64,000 nt of DNA from Diaporthe sp. PMI_573 (lineage: Eukaryota; Ascomycota; Sordariomycetes; Diaporthales; Diaporthaceae): NCBI GenBank assembly GCA_021399435.1, contig JAJTUP010000019.1, forward strand, positions 992,001-1,056,000, given 5' to 3'. Under the pieces are notes generated by a model. That model saw nothing but the letters and a program-made list of their open reading frames with translations. It was not told the DNA's origin and ran no database searches. Each line of letters begins with the position of its first letter. Position 1 is the first letter of the stretch. The translations under genes were made by a program, and so were the position numbers. Shown piece after piece: positions 10,901 to 21,847 of the stretch.

Positions 10901-13446
10901 CGAACCTCGGACGGCGGAGGGGGTAGCAGCTCAATTGGCTGCGCAAATAGCCTGAGAGTGGGAGCAATGTCATAGGACGAGTCTTCGTCCTGAGTGACAA
11001 TCATCACGGTCCCTCTCCAGAACTCCCTTTCAACATCTGGGCCACTACGAGCTGATCGGCTCGAGATGCGCTCTGTGCGTATTCCACAGTACCTCAGTAG
11101 TGGGCCACATTTCAGAAACAGTGGAGGTTTGAATCGTGTTGGGGCTATAAGGTTAGGCACACGGATGACCATCCGCGCCGCTTGAGTTAGCGATGATTTC
11201 TCGAACATTCGTCTTGGGCGGGGCGATGAAAAGCACAGCAAGGACGAACACAGTGTTGGAGGGGGAATTCGCTCTAGATGTTCACTGGAGTCCATCAGAG
11301 GTCGTCCGGCGGAATACAGACGGCTCTGACGCCTCGCTTTGTGCTTGTCGGTCGTCGCTTGAAGACCAAGGAGCTCGCGCGCGTGAGGTGCTGCGTCGTC
11401 GTAGTGTACAACCCACGACTGACGAAGTCCTTGGGGGCCTGTGTCTCTCTTCGGGGAGTCAGTCGGATCACTAGGAGTGTGCATACCGTTGGTTTCATCG
11501 TATTCCCCGTCAAAAGCCTCCGCCTTGCGGGGTCGTGTTGAGATACTGCCTCGCCCTTGTGACGGAGGTGTCTCCCACCACGTCTGGCTGTGATCAACTT
11601 TCGGAGTTGTTTCATCGTCCAGATCGAGCATTGTCCCGGACAAGGTGCCTACCGTTCCTTTCTTCCATTCTCCGAGAAACTTTGGTGGATTGTACATGCC
11701 CTGCCCCGGCTTGTATTCACGGCGGTGAAAGAATTCGCCAAGGCGATGCTCGTCATCAGAAGATACATCATCGTCGCTCGCTTGGCCATCATGCTGGTGC
11801 CCTCTCGCCATTGCTGCCGGCGCCCCCCCAGCAGCAGCAGTCCGGGCCATCCGTCCAATACTAGTTTCTGGGGCAGGTGCCTCGTGTTGACGCAAGTCGT
11901 CCGCAAATGTGATTGATGTGGAATCTCTCCGCTGCCTGGGAGCATTTGCGGCCTTGCCAGGGGTGAACGGTGAATCCGGGTGGTCAATATCAGTTCGGCC
12001 GGAGGATCGCCGGGGTTCCACGGCCGTATTCAAGGGTGGGGCCTTGGTGCGCATTGACCTTCCGGCCGTTTTGCTCGGCGGTGTGGACCCAGTTGGTGCG
12101 GGAGCAGCCGCCAAACCCAGTCCCTCACCCGGATGTTGGGTCGTCCCCCGTTGAGGGACGTTCCCTGTTTTTCTTTCGACCTCGCCCCGTCGCTGGTAAG
12201 CAGCGTCGCTTGGGGGCTCTTTTTTCAACTTGTTGCTCCCGCTTCGAGCTAGCGAGTAACCGCTTGTCGGCGTGGTCGTGGGAGAATCACTGCGGTCGTT
12301 GCTACTTGGTAGGTTGATCTCGTCCCTAGCCGCTCGCTCACGGAAGCTCAGGTTCCTCTGGGGGATACCGGTATCTCGCGCGAACCGCGTGGCAGGTGTC
12401 TTTGTCGCCGCGCTCTTCCCTGCCTGTGATGCATGTTGCTTTGACCTTTCCTTGCCTTCACTTTGAGGCGCAATGCCAGGCTGAACCGGCACTGGATCAG
12501 GCAAGACCTGAGGTCCGGCAGGATCGGGCTCAGCCTCTGCTTCTCCGTCTTTGAAGCGGACCGCATGTTGCTGCCCAAGATCTCTGCTGTCCCGCGATGC
12601 TCGCGTCCGCGCCCGTTGCTCGGCGGCCGCGACCCGGGCTCGCTTCTCCTCCTTGGTGATGTTGTCGAGCGTCAGCTCAAGCTTCTGCAGAGGCGATCGG
12701 GCGTTTGCCATCATACGGCGGTCCATCTCATTCCCCAAAGATGTTTTCCGGTGCCCGTTGACGGGATCCCTTGTACTGCCATTCCTTGTGGTCGCGGCGC
12801 TGTCGCTGCTAACCCGGCGATTCGAGCTGGAGCCTCCAACTGTGTCAGGGTGCTCTGGTCGGTCTGCCGGCGCCGGCTGGTAATAGTCCATGACACCTGG
12901 ACTCAGAGGAAGATCAGGCACTTCGGCAGCGGCCTTGGTGTGGGTATAAGGTAGCCCGCCGTTCCCATAAGGGTGCCTGTAGCTTACCGAGGAGGTCCTA
13001 GGCACATCTGGCGCAGCCGGGAGTGCTGATGTACGGGGGTCGGAGTGCGAATACTCGCGATCCTCTTGTTTATTCTTGCTTGCACGTCGGCGGCGCTTTT
13101 CCAAGACGTCAGGAGAGTACTGGCTCTGTCCGTAGGGTAGCGAGGGAGGCCTCGGAGCCAGAGCATAACCTTGGAAGCTCGATCGCACGGGGGAGGCGTA
13201 GGGGCTCAAGGTAGAGTCGGTCTGGGCGTCGGCGTTGGTGTTGGTGGTCTGGACAGAAGCCCTGTTGGACCTGGACTGTGGCGCAACACCAGGCGCGAGA
13301 TCCATGGCTTGAGGTTGCAGCGGTCTCGAGGCGTAGTGGTCAGAGGAGCTGCGCGCGCCGGGGCGGGCTGGGGCGTTTGGGCCGGGGAGGTCACCCCAGT
13401 AGGGCGCGGGCATGGCACTCTTCTGGGCTGATTGGGCCCTAGCCAT
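7912..13446 (-). CDS. PhoD-like phosphatase, giant fungal form
   Basis: Four exons on the minus strand: 13446-11250, 11144-9725, 9664-9455 and 9397-7912. They give 1770 residues. The first intron (11145-11249, 105 nt) contains no stop and is a multiple of 3. I infer it because splicing turns an odd hydrophobic stretch into a smooth join, and it has a GCTAAC branch site and a TATAG acceptor. The other introns (60 and 57 nt) are clear; splicing restores W-L-E-N-I-L-T-S-R and G-G-D-V-H-L-A-A. Residues 1-700 are disordered, with many Ser/Pro/Arg. The catalytic half has the PhoD metallophosphatase pattern: G-G-G-D-Q-L-Y-C-D, Y-D-D-H-D-I-I-D-G-F-G and G-D-V-H. The last 350 residues are again disordered and basic or Gly-rich. 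Fungal members are uncharacterised; a phosphodiesterase or phosphomonoesterase role using divalent metals is inferred. Confidence 0.9.
11145..11249 (-). other. Predicted stop-free, frame-preserving intron in the PhoD-like gene
   Basis: Donor GTTCGT, branch GCTAAC and acceptor TTATAG on the minus strand; length 105 nt (35 codons, no stop). Removing it joins a Pro-Pro-Pro-Thr-Leu segment to Ser-Pro-Thr-Arg-Phe-Lys-Pro. If it is retained, the protein gains 35 residues and stays in frame. Confidence 0.6.
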
Positions 13447-15576
13447 GACCAGTCGGCGGCCGTGGAAGGGGGATCAGAAGAAGGGGAGGAAAGGAAAAGG
13501 ATGATTGTAGTACCCGGCCAACTAGCCGAAACTTATGTGTCTAGGTGCCAGTCACGGACAGCTCATGCAGCTGGCCATAGCAGCCAGTGCGGCACAGGGA
13601 ATCCGTTGCGATTTAGCGCCGTGGTGAGGGTTGTACGCAGGATAGCTGGCCAACGGTTGCGGCAGGGCGGACGAGTGGTGGGTGGCCTGCTACCCAGGCG
13701 AGCATGCCTGGCTGTCTGGCTGTCTGGCTGTCTGGCTTTCTGCCCGTCTGCCCGTTTACGGCCGCGTCTTCAGGTGATGCGGTCAGGTCGGGGATCCTCG
13801 AGCGCGGCCTGTCGCATGGCAGAGCCCTGGCCGATAGCTTGGACTGACGAGAGGCCGAGGGACTGGCGAGGCCGGGATACGAGGTACGGGAGAGACTAGC
13901 AAGGTATCAAGCAAGGTACGGAGAAATCCATTGAAAAATGAGGGAGGTTGACAAGACAAGCCCACCGTGACAAGAGTGAGAGGGAAGTCCGAGGCCACGG
14001 ACAGGGTCTGGGGCAGTGTGCGTTTGCCAGGAGCAGGACCAGGATGTGGTGGCCGGGTGGTGGTGTCTCTTGCAGATTGCACATCGGGAAGGAGCCAACA
14101 GCACACTGTGGTACGGTAGATACTGACTGGCTGGTCCAGCCACGCCGCTGCAAGGTTGCAGGTGCTGGAGTAGCAGGCTTTCCAGGTGCGACCGTGACTG
14201 CAACTCCTCCCTCGTCCAGCTTCACTCACGCACCCTGTGGTCACCTTCGGTCCTTGGAACGCCTCCAGTGCAACGGCCTCACAGGCAGCAAGAGCGGCTG
14301 AATGGGTGGCCGATCAAGGGTTGGGCAACGGGCTGGACTCGGGGGTGGGTGGGAGCTGAGGATGGATACTGCCTAGGTACTTATGTACGAAGATGGGGCA
14401 GCGTGGATGACGACACCTGTTTCTGCCAGGCATCTGTGAGCTCTCCGAAACTCAATCAAGATCCCTGCCATAGCTTCTTCGCCTTCTTTTCCCGGTCACC
14501 GGTCACCGGTCACCACAGTCAGCCTCCAGACACGTACACAGCAGTCCGTCGAGCTGCAAGCGGCCGCTGGCAAGTCTCTGCCCAGCTGGCGCTCTTGACG
14601 GATCAGCAGATCTTGGGTCTAGGTGCGGCCCGGCACCATGTTGCGGGAGCCTGAGACAAGTAAACGGTGGCTGGTAACTGCGTCAGAACCACCCGCCCCG
14701 GTTGCTGACTCGGGCTGACAGCCGGAGCCGTCCAGCTGCCGTTGATTGTTGACAGCGTCCGAGTAGACACACATCAGTTCCTTCTTTGACCGAAATATCG
14801 CAGGCTGCTAGGGATGTGGTTCTGCTAAGAAGCGGCTCCGGCTGGGCTCGTCCGCTCCCACTGCTTCAGATAAAGAGCGACATGCTGTCCTTCAGCCCGG
14901 TGGGTGCTCAGATCACTCATGGGTTATCCGTCGCGGGTTGCAGACGGGAGGAAGCCGTCTGCAATAAATACAGCGTCCTTTTGTCCCCAGATCTGGTGAC
15001 AGGCAGCAATTGGCAGCTGTGCAGGCGTGACGAATGACAAGTTAGCCCCTGGGTGGCCTGGCATGTTAGTCAGCCCCTTGCCTTGGTACCCTTGCACGCC
15101 TTGCTATTCAGGACCTGCCTGGGCAAGCGTGGCAAGGAGTCTAACGCTTGGCGGGCCGCGAGGACACCGTGGACTGCCATTTCGAAACCCCATCCTCCAT
15201 CCCTTTGAAACAAGTCCGCCGCCCCGGGCCACCATTGCACAGGACGGCCCTTAACGGAACGCCTGCCGTGGCCACCTATGCCCAACACACAACTCAACTT
15301 CACCCAGCTCAACCACTCCCATTCATTTCCACCAAGCAGCCCTTGGTCTTGATCCAATATCCGCCGCCTCCCTCGTTGCTCGCCGAGCCCCCAGTTGCGC
15401 TTACTCCCGGCACCCCTGACCGTGCCTTGGCCCTCTACCCACCTACTCGACGTCCACCACCAACCAAACATTGGCCTGGATACAAGCCCGCCTTGCTCAC
15501 TTGCTGCGACCCGGAGTTGGAGCCAACACCCAGCATCAACATCTATGTGCCGCCGAACAAGGCTCAGACCCCAGCA
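13447..15576. other. 2.1-kb divergent promoter region (PhoD-like / kexin)
   Basis: Shared upstream region of two divergent genes. It contains four TGTCTGGC-like repeats (about 13708-13740), three abutting GGTCACC heptamers (14494-14514) and a CCTAGGTAC motif near 14370. The last 430 nt before the kexin ATG are stop-free in the kexin frame but have no in-frame ATG, so I treat them as 5' leader. Confidence 0.5.
14494..14514 (+). repeat. Three tandem GGTCACC heptamers
   Basis: GGTCACC occurs three times without a gap. Each unit is a near-palindrome (GGTNACC), so the array reads the same on both strands. It may be a chance satellite or a clustered protein-binding site. Confidence 0.7.
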
Positions 15577-18278
15577 ATGAAGATAACCGCCGCTGTTGGC
15601 CTCGGCCTCGCCGCCGTCGCTACAGCGAGCAGCTACCACTCCGACTCGCACGACCACTACGTCCTGCATCTCGACCCCGAGACCAGTCCAGACCAGGTCG
15701 CCTCGAGGTTAGGCCTTACACACCAGGGGCAGTTTGGCGAGCTCAAGGACCATCATGTTTTCAAGGGGACCAAGGCGGAGCACGATGTCGTCAGCGCAGA
15801 GTTGAAGGCGAGAAGGCGGCGCAAGAGGGCCCTGAACGACCTCGATCCTCTTGACGGCGTGCTGTTCTCCGACAAGCAGCGGTTGCGCGCTCCTTGGGAA
15901 AAGAGGGTAATACCAAAGCCCATGGGGCCTGTCTTTGAGGAGCGCGCGAGCGGTGACACAAGCGACCCTGCCTTGCTGGCCGCCCAGCAGTCCGTGGCCA
16001 CCACCCTCGGTATTACAGACCCGATATTCGCCGAGCAGTGGCATCTCATGAACATTGTCCAGGCCGGCCACGACGTCAACATTTCCGGCGTTTGGTTGCA
16101 GGGCATCACGGGCAAGAACGCCACCGTGGCAATCGTGGACGATGGTCTCGACATGCACAGCAACGACTTGAAGGACAATTTCTACGCCCAGGGCTCGTAC
16201 GATTTTAACGACAAGACCGACCTGCCCGAGCCCCGCCTGTCAGACGATAAGCATGGCACTCGCTGTGGTGGAGAGGTATCAGCAGTCAAGAATGATGTCT
16301 GCGGCGTCGGTGCCGCGTATGATTCCCGCATCGCTGGCTTGCGCATCCTGTCCAAGATGATTACGGACGCCGACGAGGCAGTTGCGATGAACTACGACTT
16401 CGCACATAACGATATATACTCCTGCTCCTGGGGGCCCCCTGACGATGGCCGGTCCATGGACGCCCCTGGCGTTTTGATCCGGCGCGCCATGGTCAACGCA
16501 GTCCAGGAGGGTCGGAATGGCCTCGGGAACATCTACGTCTTCGCGAGTGGCAACGGAGCGGCCAGTGACGACAACTGCAACTTCGACGGGTACACAAACA
16601 GCATATACAGCATTACGGTCGGTGCTATCGATCGCAAGGGACAGCACCCCTACTACTCTGAAGCCTGCTCCGCCAACTTGGTAGTGACATACTCTAGTGG
16701 CAGCGGCGACAGCATTGTAAGTCAAGCAATGACAGGTGCAAAAGCACTCCAAACCCCCCACCAGGACTAACGACCTGCAGCACACAACGGACGTCGGCGA
16801 GAACTCTTGCACTGCAGCTCACGGTGGCACGTCTGCCGCCGCGCCTTTGGCCGCTGGTCTTTTCGCCCTCGTGCTCGAGATCCGCCCTGACATTTCTTGG
16901 AGAGATATGCAATACCTCGCCATGAACACTGCCGTTCCCGTCAACGAAGATGACGGGAGCTGGGAGACAACTGCCATCGGCAAGAAGTTCAGTCACACCT
17001 TCGGCTACGGCAAGATTGATGCCTACGGTCTCGTGGAGCTGGCCAAGACCTGGAAAAATGTCAAGCCGCAGGCATGGTTTTACTCTCCCTGGGTGCACGT
17101 TAAGGAGCCCATCCCCCAAGGTGACCAAGGCTTGGCCGTCGATATCGAAGTGACAGCCGAGATGCTCAAGAAGGCCAACCTGGAGCGTGTTGAGCATGTG
17201 ACCGTCACAATGAACATCGATCACACGCGCCGAGGTGATCTATCTGTTGACCTGGTCAGTCCCAACAAGATTGTCAGCCATCTCTCCGTGCCCCGTCGGT
17301 TGGATAATGAAGCTGCGGGTTATGAGGACTGGACTTTCATGAGTGTTGTCCACTGGTATGTAATAAACAGAGCTGAAATTTCACGACTGTGCCCATGCTA
17401 ACTTCTTACACAGGGGCGAATCGGGCCTCGGCAAGTGGACAGTCATTGTAAAAGACACCAAGGTCAACGAGAACAATGGCACCTGGACAGATTTCCACCT
17501 CAAGCTCTGGGGCGAGTCCATCGACCCCAAGCTCGCTAAGCCCCTCCCCTTGCCCACTGAGGAAGACGACGACGACCACGACGTGATTTCTACTACCACC
17601 GTTCCCCCAACAACCGTCACCCCTCCGCCTGGACAAACCGTGCCGGCCGACGTCGCTACCGCCACGCCGTCGGACCACCCCGACCGGCCCATCAACGCTA
17701 AGCCTTCTGCTACCAGTTCGGGCACAGGGGAGGAATTGGTCTCCCCATCAGCTTCTCCCTCGGCGTCTACCGAGGCCTCGTCCTGGCTGCCGGGCTTCCT
17801 GCCTACCTTTGGCGTATCTCCTGCCACTCAGGCATGGATCTACGGCTCGCTGGCGCTCATTCTCGTCTTCTGCTGCGGATTGGGCGTCTATCTCTGGATG
17901 GCCCGCCGCAAGCGCATGCGCAACTCTCCACGTGATGACTACGAGTTCGAGCTCCTCGACGAAGAGGAGGCCGAGGGTCTGGCCTCTGGTGAGAAGAGCA
18001 CCAGGGGCGCAAAGGGCCGCAAGACTCGCGGTGGTGAACTATATGATGCGTTTGCCGGCGGCAGCGATGAGGAAGAGGACGAGTTCGGCGAGAGTGGTGC
18101 GTACAGGGACCAGGATAACAGCCAAAGTGAGGGAGGCAGTGATGGTGCTAGCCGAGAGAAACGGGCCCTGCGGGCTGATGATGATGATGAGGAGGACGAG
18201 CAGCATGTTCTCGGTAGCGATAGCGAGGATGATGACGCGGACGAGAGGGAGAGGCTGCAAGGTGGGCACCGTACTTGA
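15577..18278 (+). CDS. kex2: Kexin, Kex2-type proprotein convertase
   Basis: Exons 15577-16716, 16781-17355 and 17414-18278 give 859 residues, the usual kexin length. Kexin is a Ca-dependent subtilase of the late Golgi that cuts secreted precursors after Lys-Arg or Arg-Arg. Order: signal peptide (M-K-I-T-A-A-V...), a propeptide with basic clusters (R-R-R-R-K-R, and the likely self-cleavage site W-E-K-R), then the peptidase S8 domain. The triad is visible: Asp188 (A-I-V-D-D-G), His226 (K-H-G-T-R-C) and Ser398 (G-G-T-S-A-A-A-P). A P-domain follows (about 480-620). Next come a Pro/Thr/Ser-rich stalk, one membrane span (W-I-Y-G-S-L-A-L-I-L-V...), a basic stop-transfer, and a long acidic cytosolic tail with tyrosine and acidic signals for Golgi retrieval. 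The start at 15577 was chosen because it begins the signal peptide. The gene is intact. Confidence 0.97.
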
Positions 18279-19075
18279 GGTACTTCCTTGATTGACTAAT
18301 TTTATGGTCCCAGGGCTCTGTAATGGTTCCGAGACTGCAAGCCCGGGATTTGGGATAAAGGCGTTTGGGGGCCGGGGTTTGCGAGCATATGTTATCTGGG
18401 TGATTTCAGAGCATCATATCACGCAGCATGAGACGTATTGTTGCCGGTGTAAATCCACAAGTACAAAAGTTACATGATAATCATGGTTCCGCCTCGGATA
18501 CCATCGTACAGGAATGTGAGACAAACAACGACAGGCCAAGTGGAGCAATGCCGTGGATAATAAGAATGTCTTGATGCAGGGCGGAAGACTATGCCCTTCC
18601 CAATCGCATGGATTGAATCAAGCCATAACGCCCCAACTCCAGTCCCAGCTCTCCCTCTCCACAGTCATTAGAAGCTGGCCGTGGTGGCCACGACATAATC
18701 ATGACTTTCACCTCGACGAGAAACGCTCATTTAGCCCTTGCCAACCCTGATTTAAAATCCTTGAGAAGCGAAGTGGCAATGACGCACTAACCCCAGAGTG
18801 TAGTCCATCAGCAGCCGGCCTGGTATTGGAGTCACTGTTGTCAGAGTTGTCGCTGCTTAAACCGCTGACTCTGTCGTCTTGGTCCTCCACTTCGACCCAC
18901 CCATCCAAGCCCGAGGAAGGCTCAAGGTTGTTAACCACAGACCGGGCATCACAATCTACAACAGCAGCCCGGTGCTCCTAAGCCTACAGCATTCAGAGTC
19001 AGCTGTCAAAGAACCAAAGAAGTAGCTTCATGCCAATACGGTGAGGGGTGAGCCACAAGGTGGCCATAGCCTGGT
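18279..19075. other. Convergent 3' intergenic region (kexin / Snx4)
   Basis: No gene seen in about 800 nt. It probably contains both 3' UTRs and, if Snx4 has an extra terminal intron (see Snx4), its last few codons near 18900-19050. Confidence 0.5.
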
Positions 19076-20647
19076 TCAAAACCCGCAGCCCGTAAAGTCT
19101 TTGTTGTGTAGTTGAAGGGGTAAAGATCGTGTCCAAAAGATGCTTACCGGCAGCCTTACTCCTTCCCTTTCCATTTCATCGACGTACTTTTGCCATATGT
19201 TGGCTACGTCGCCATAGAACTCAACGTGCACGTCTGCCAGGCGGCCCAGCTGCCCCTTGAACTCGATACGCTTGATGCGCTCGAAGTCGGCGACCTCCTT
19301 GACGACCTCCTCGTCGAACATCTCGGACATCTTCCTCGCCGTTTCGGCCTCGCGCGTGAGCTCGTCGATGCGGACCTCCAGCCTACGGAGCCGCTCGCGT
19401 CGGGCCTGCTCGTGATCCACGCCGCGGACGTCCTCGATCTTGCTGCGGATGAACCCAGCCGGGCCGCTGGCGGCGGCGCCTCCGTACCCGCTCGCCAGGC
19501 TGTCGCGGTCGACGGTCGACTTGTTCAAGTACTCGGTGAGCTGCTCAAAGTCGAGCTGCTTCTGCTCGCGCGCCTTCAGGAGGTTCTTGAGCGCCGCGGA
19601 GAACGCCACCATGTCGCGCAGGCTGCCCAGGTAGTCCTGGTCTGTGTGGTCCTTGAGCTTCTTGAGCCCCGTAGCCGTGTCCTCCACGCTCGCTGCGAAC
19701 GCGTGAACCGCAGCCTCGACGCCGGGCTCGAGGTTTATGAGCTTCTGGAACTGCTCGGCCAGGTCACGCAGGTCGTTCTCTAGGTCGTTCTCCCGGCGCG
19801 CCACCCGGGCGACAAGCTTCTCGACTTGACCGAGGTCGTCGTCCAGCTTATCACTCTTTTCCTTGACTTCGATGAACCGGCGGTCTGGCTTGTGTACCTT
19901 GGTGAACACGTTGATGAAGGTGTCGGCAAAGTTGTCAAAGACACCCCCGCTGCCCGCGTCGGCGGAGATGGTGGTGTTGGCACGGCTGCTCCGGCTCTGC
20001 ATGGTGGCATTCCAGTCGGGGGTTTCCAGAAATGTGTGCAGAAGGGACGCTCGGCGGAGTGTTGGGTGCTGGGAGCAGCGTGAGAGGAAGCGCTGGAGAG
20101 AGTAGGCGCGGCGCTGGGTGAAGTCGGTGCCGAAGCGGTCCCCACGCACGTACTCCATGCGCTGCTTGTCGGGGATGGGTGGGACGGCGCATGCTGGGTA
20201 GTCCTTGCTGAGGGTCTTGTAGAGAAAGCCAAAGTCGGTGAAGCGCCGGCGCACCTGGGAGGTTGGCTTCTGGAAGGAGGGGAATGTGGACTGCGGCGGC
20301 ATTGGTCAGCGGGCTGTCAAGCCATTGAAGGAGGGAGCGTGGGCAGAGCGAGGAGGAGGTCGAGGGCTTACGTGTGTCGTGATCAAGTATGATACGTATG
20401 TGTCTTTTGTGCCCGCGTTCTCCGTGTGAGGGTCTGTGACGGTGCACTCGAGGATCTCGTCGCCGCCGTGGCTGGGGTCTAGATGCGGCAGCCCGGCACG
20501 GTCCACGACGTCGCCCTGTTGTGATTTGCTGCCGGCGCCTTCTTCATCATGCCTCTCGTGCTCTGCTGAGGTCGAGCTGCCCACGCGGATGTTCTGGTCG
20601 CTGTGCCATGAGATGTTGGAGAAGTTGTCCTGGTCGATTACTGCCAT
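19076..20647 (-). CDS. snx4: Sorting nexin-4 (Snx4/Atg24), PX-BAR protein
   Basis: Minus-strand exons 20647-20372 and 20290-19076 around an 81-nt intron (GTAAGC...CCGCAG) give up to 496 residues. Snx4 binds PI3P on endosomes through a PX domain. With its BAR partner it retrieves v-SNAREs and receptors to the Golgi and supports selective autophagy. The N-terminus M-A-V-I-D-Q-D and a D-N-F-S-N-x-S-W motif are characteristic of Snx4. The PX domain spans about 62-180 and includes R-R-x-x-D-F and P-P-I-P-D-K. A long helical BAR region follows to about 465. After V-R-L-P the reading meets a perfect GTAAGC donor at 19145, so the 23 residues to the stop at 19076 may be intron; the true end would then lie downstream, about 475-500 residues in all. 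The core is confident; the last exon is uncertain. Confidence 0.92.
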
Positions 20648-21847
20648 GATGGGCAGCTGCGGATGACGTACGGCCGCCGGGCGGGTGCGACTCGGCCCTC
20701 TGCAAGTCGCTTCGAGTGATGTGAGAACTGGATAGCCCGACTTCCCCGGGAAGAGACCACTAGCGATTCTGGGTATCCTCTGTCCGGCCAAGGGATAGCG
20801 TGCGTCGTTGCCCTGTCTCCTTGAAGGTATCGCGGGCGGTGCTGGGGGGTTTGCTGGGTTGGTTGACGTATAGTGAGCGTTTGCGTGAGTGTGACAGGAG
20901 CACAGGAGCTACTGCCCGTGGTGGGGGCGTTGGCAGAGGAAGCTTGGCTTGGCTCAGCCCAACCTGCCTGCTTAGAATACCCCGCAACCCGGTAACCGTC
21001 TGCTGTTGACGCCAGCTCCTCCCAGCGTCCATTCTAGCCACTGGTTTCATTGTGGCACGTTGCCCAGGTTGGCAGCATTTACGAATATCTATCTTCTATG
21101 GTAATTGCCCAACAACGACTCCTAGGTGAACACAAGCTGGATGTCGAGCTGAATATTGCGGCCTCACTCCACATAGACGCCACCTATCGGTGCCATTAGA
21201 CCATTGCCAGCCTGAGTAGTATTACAATCCAGCGGGGAGAGGGTTGTTCATGGGGTGAACATTGGCTCCACATGAATTAGCCCCGTAGGTAAGTCTATGA
21301 TTCAAAGTATGTCGCTCGCCACATGCATACTTGCAACACCTCAAAGGCAACGGATCGCTTCAAAATAGTTCAGTATGTATATTGTGCCAGGTGAGAGATC
21401 AACGAAAAGTAACTACCTGGGTACGTATGGTCTGCCGTTTGTGCTTTAGCTTTCAGTTCATAGTGAGCGAGACTTGAAAGCTGCGTTGTGCATTTTCCAA
21501 CCAGAGGGTCATGATATGATGGAGTTTAGTGTCCAACATGCCGTAACTACTAGAATATAGCAATATCTCTCCCCTGGTTGCGGCGGTCGGTATCAAAGTA
21601 CAAACGAGTCTATCCATTTCCAGTGCCGAGATATCTTCTAGTCTTTATTTAATCCCCCCCTTAGAACCCCTCCCTGCGCCCTCTGCAACGGCTCATTCCG
21701 ATTCTGGCCCATGAGACCCGTTTGTTCTTACACGACCGAAAGTATACACTAGTATTTTCCGACTTCCTCATGGAGCACCGTTGACGAATCATTTCGCCTC
21801 GCCTTGGAGCCGATGAGTGCATACGGTTTGAGACATCGAGCACCACC
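20648..21847. other. Intergenic between Snx4 and LETM1 genes
   Basis: 1.2 kb with no supported gene. It is the Snx4 promoter followed by the Letm1 3' region. The 21100-21660 part is more AT-rich than its surroundings and shows no domain or repeat. Confidence 0.5.

Noticed and set aside
15148..15576. In-frame extension of kexin to 540 codons in the first exon
   Set aside because: Would need a non-ATG start. The ATG at 15577 begins a clear signal peptide, so the upstream stretch is leader.
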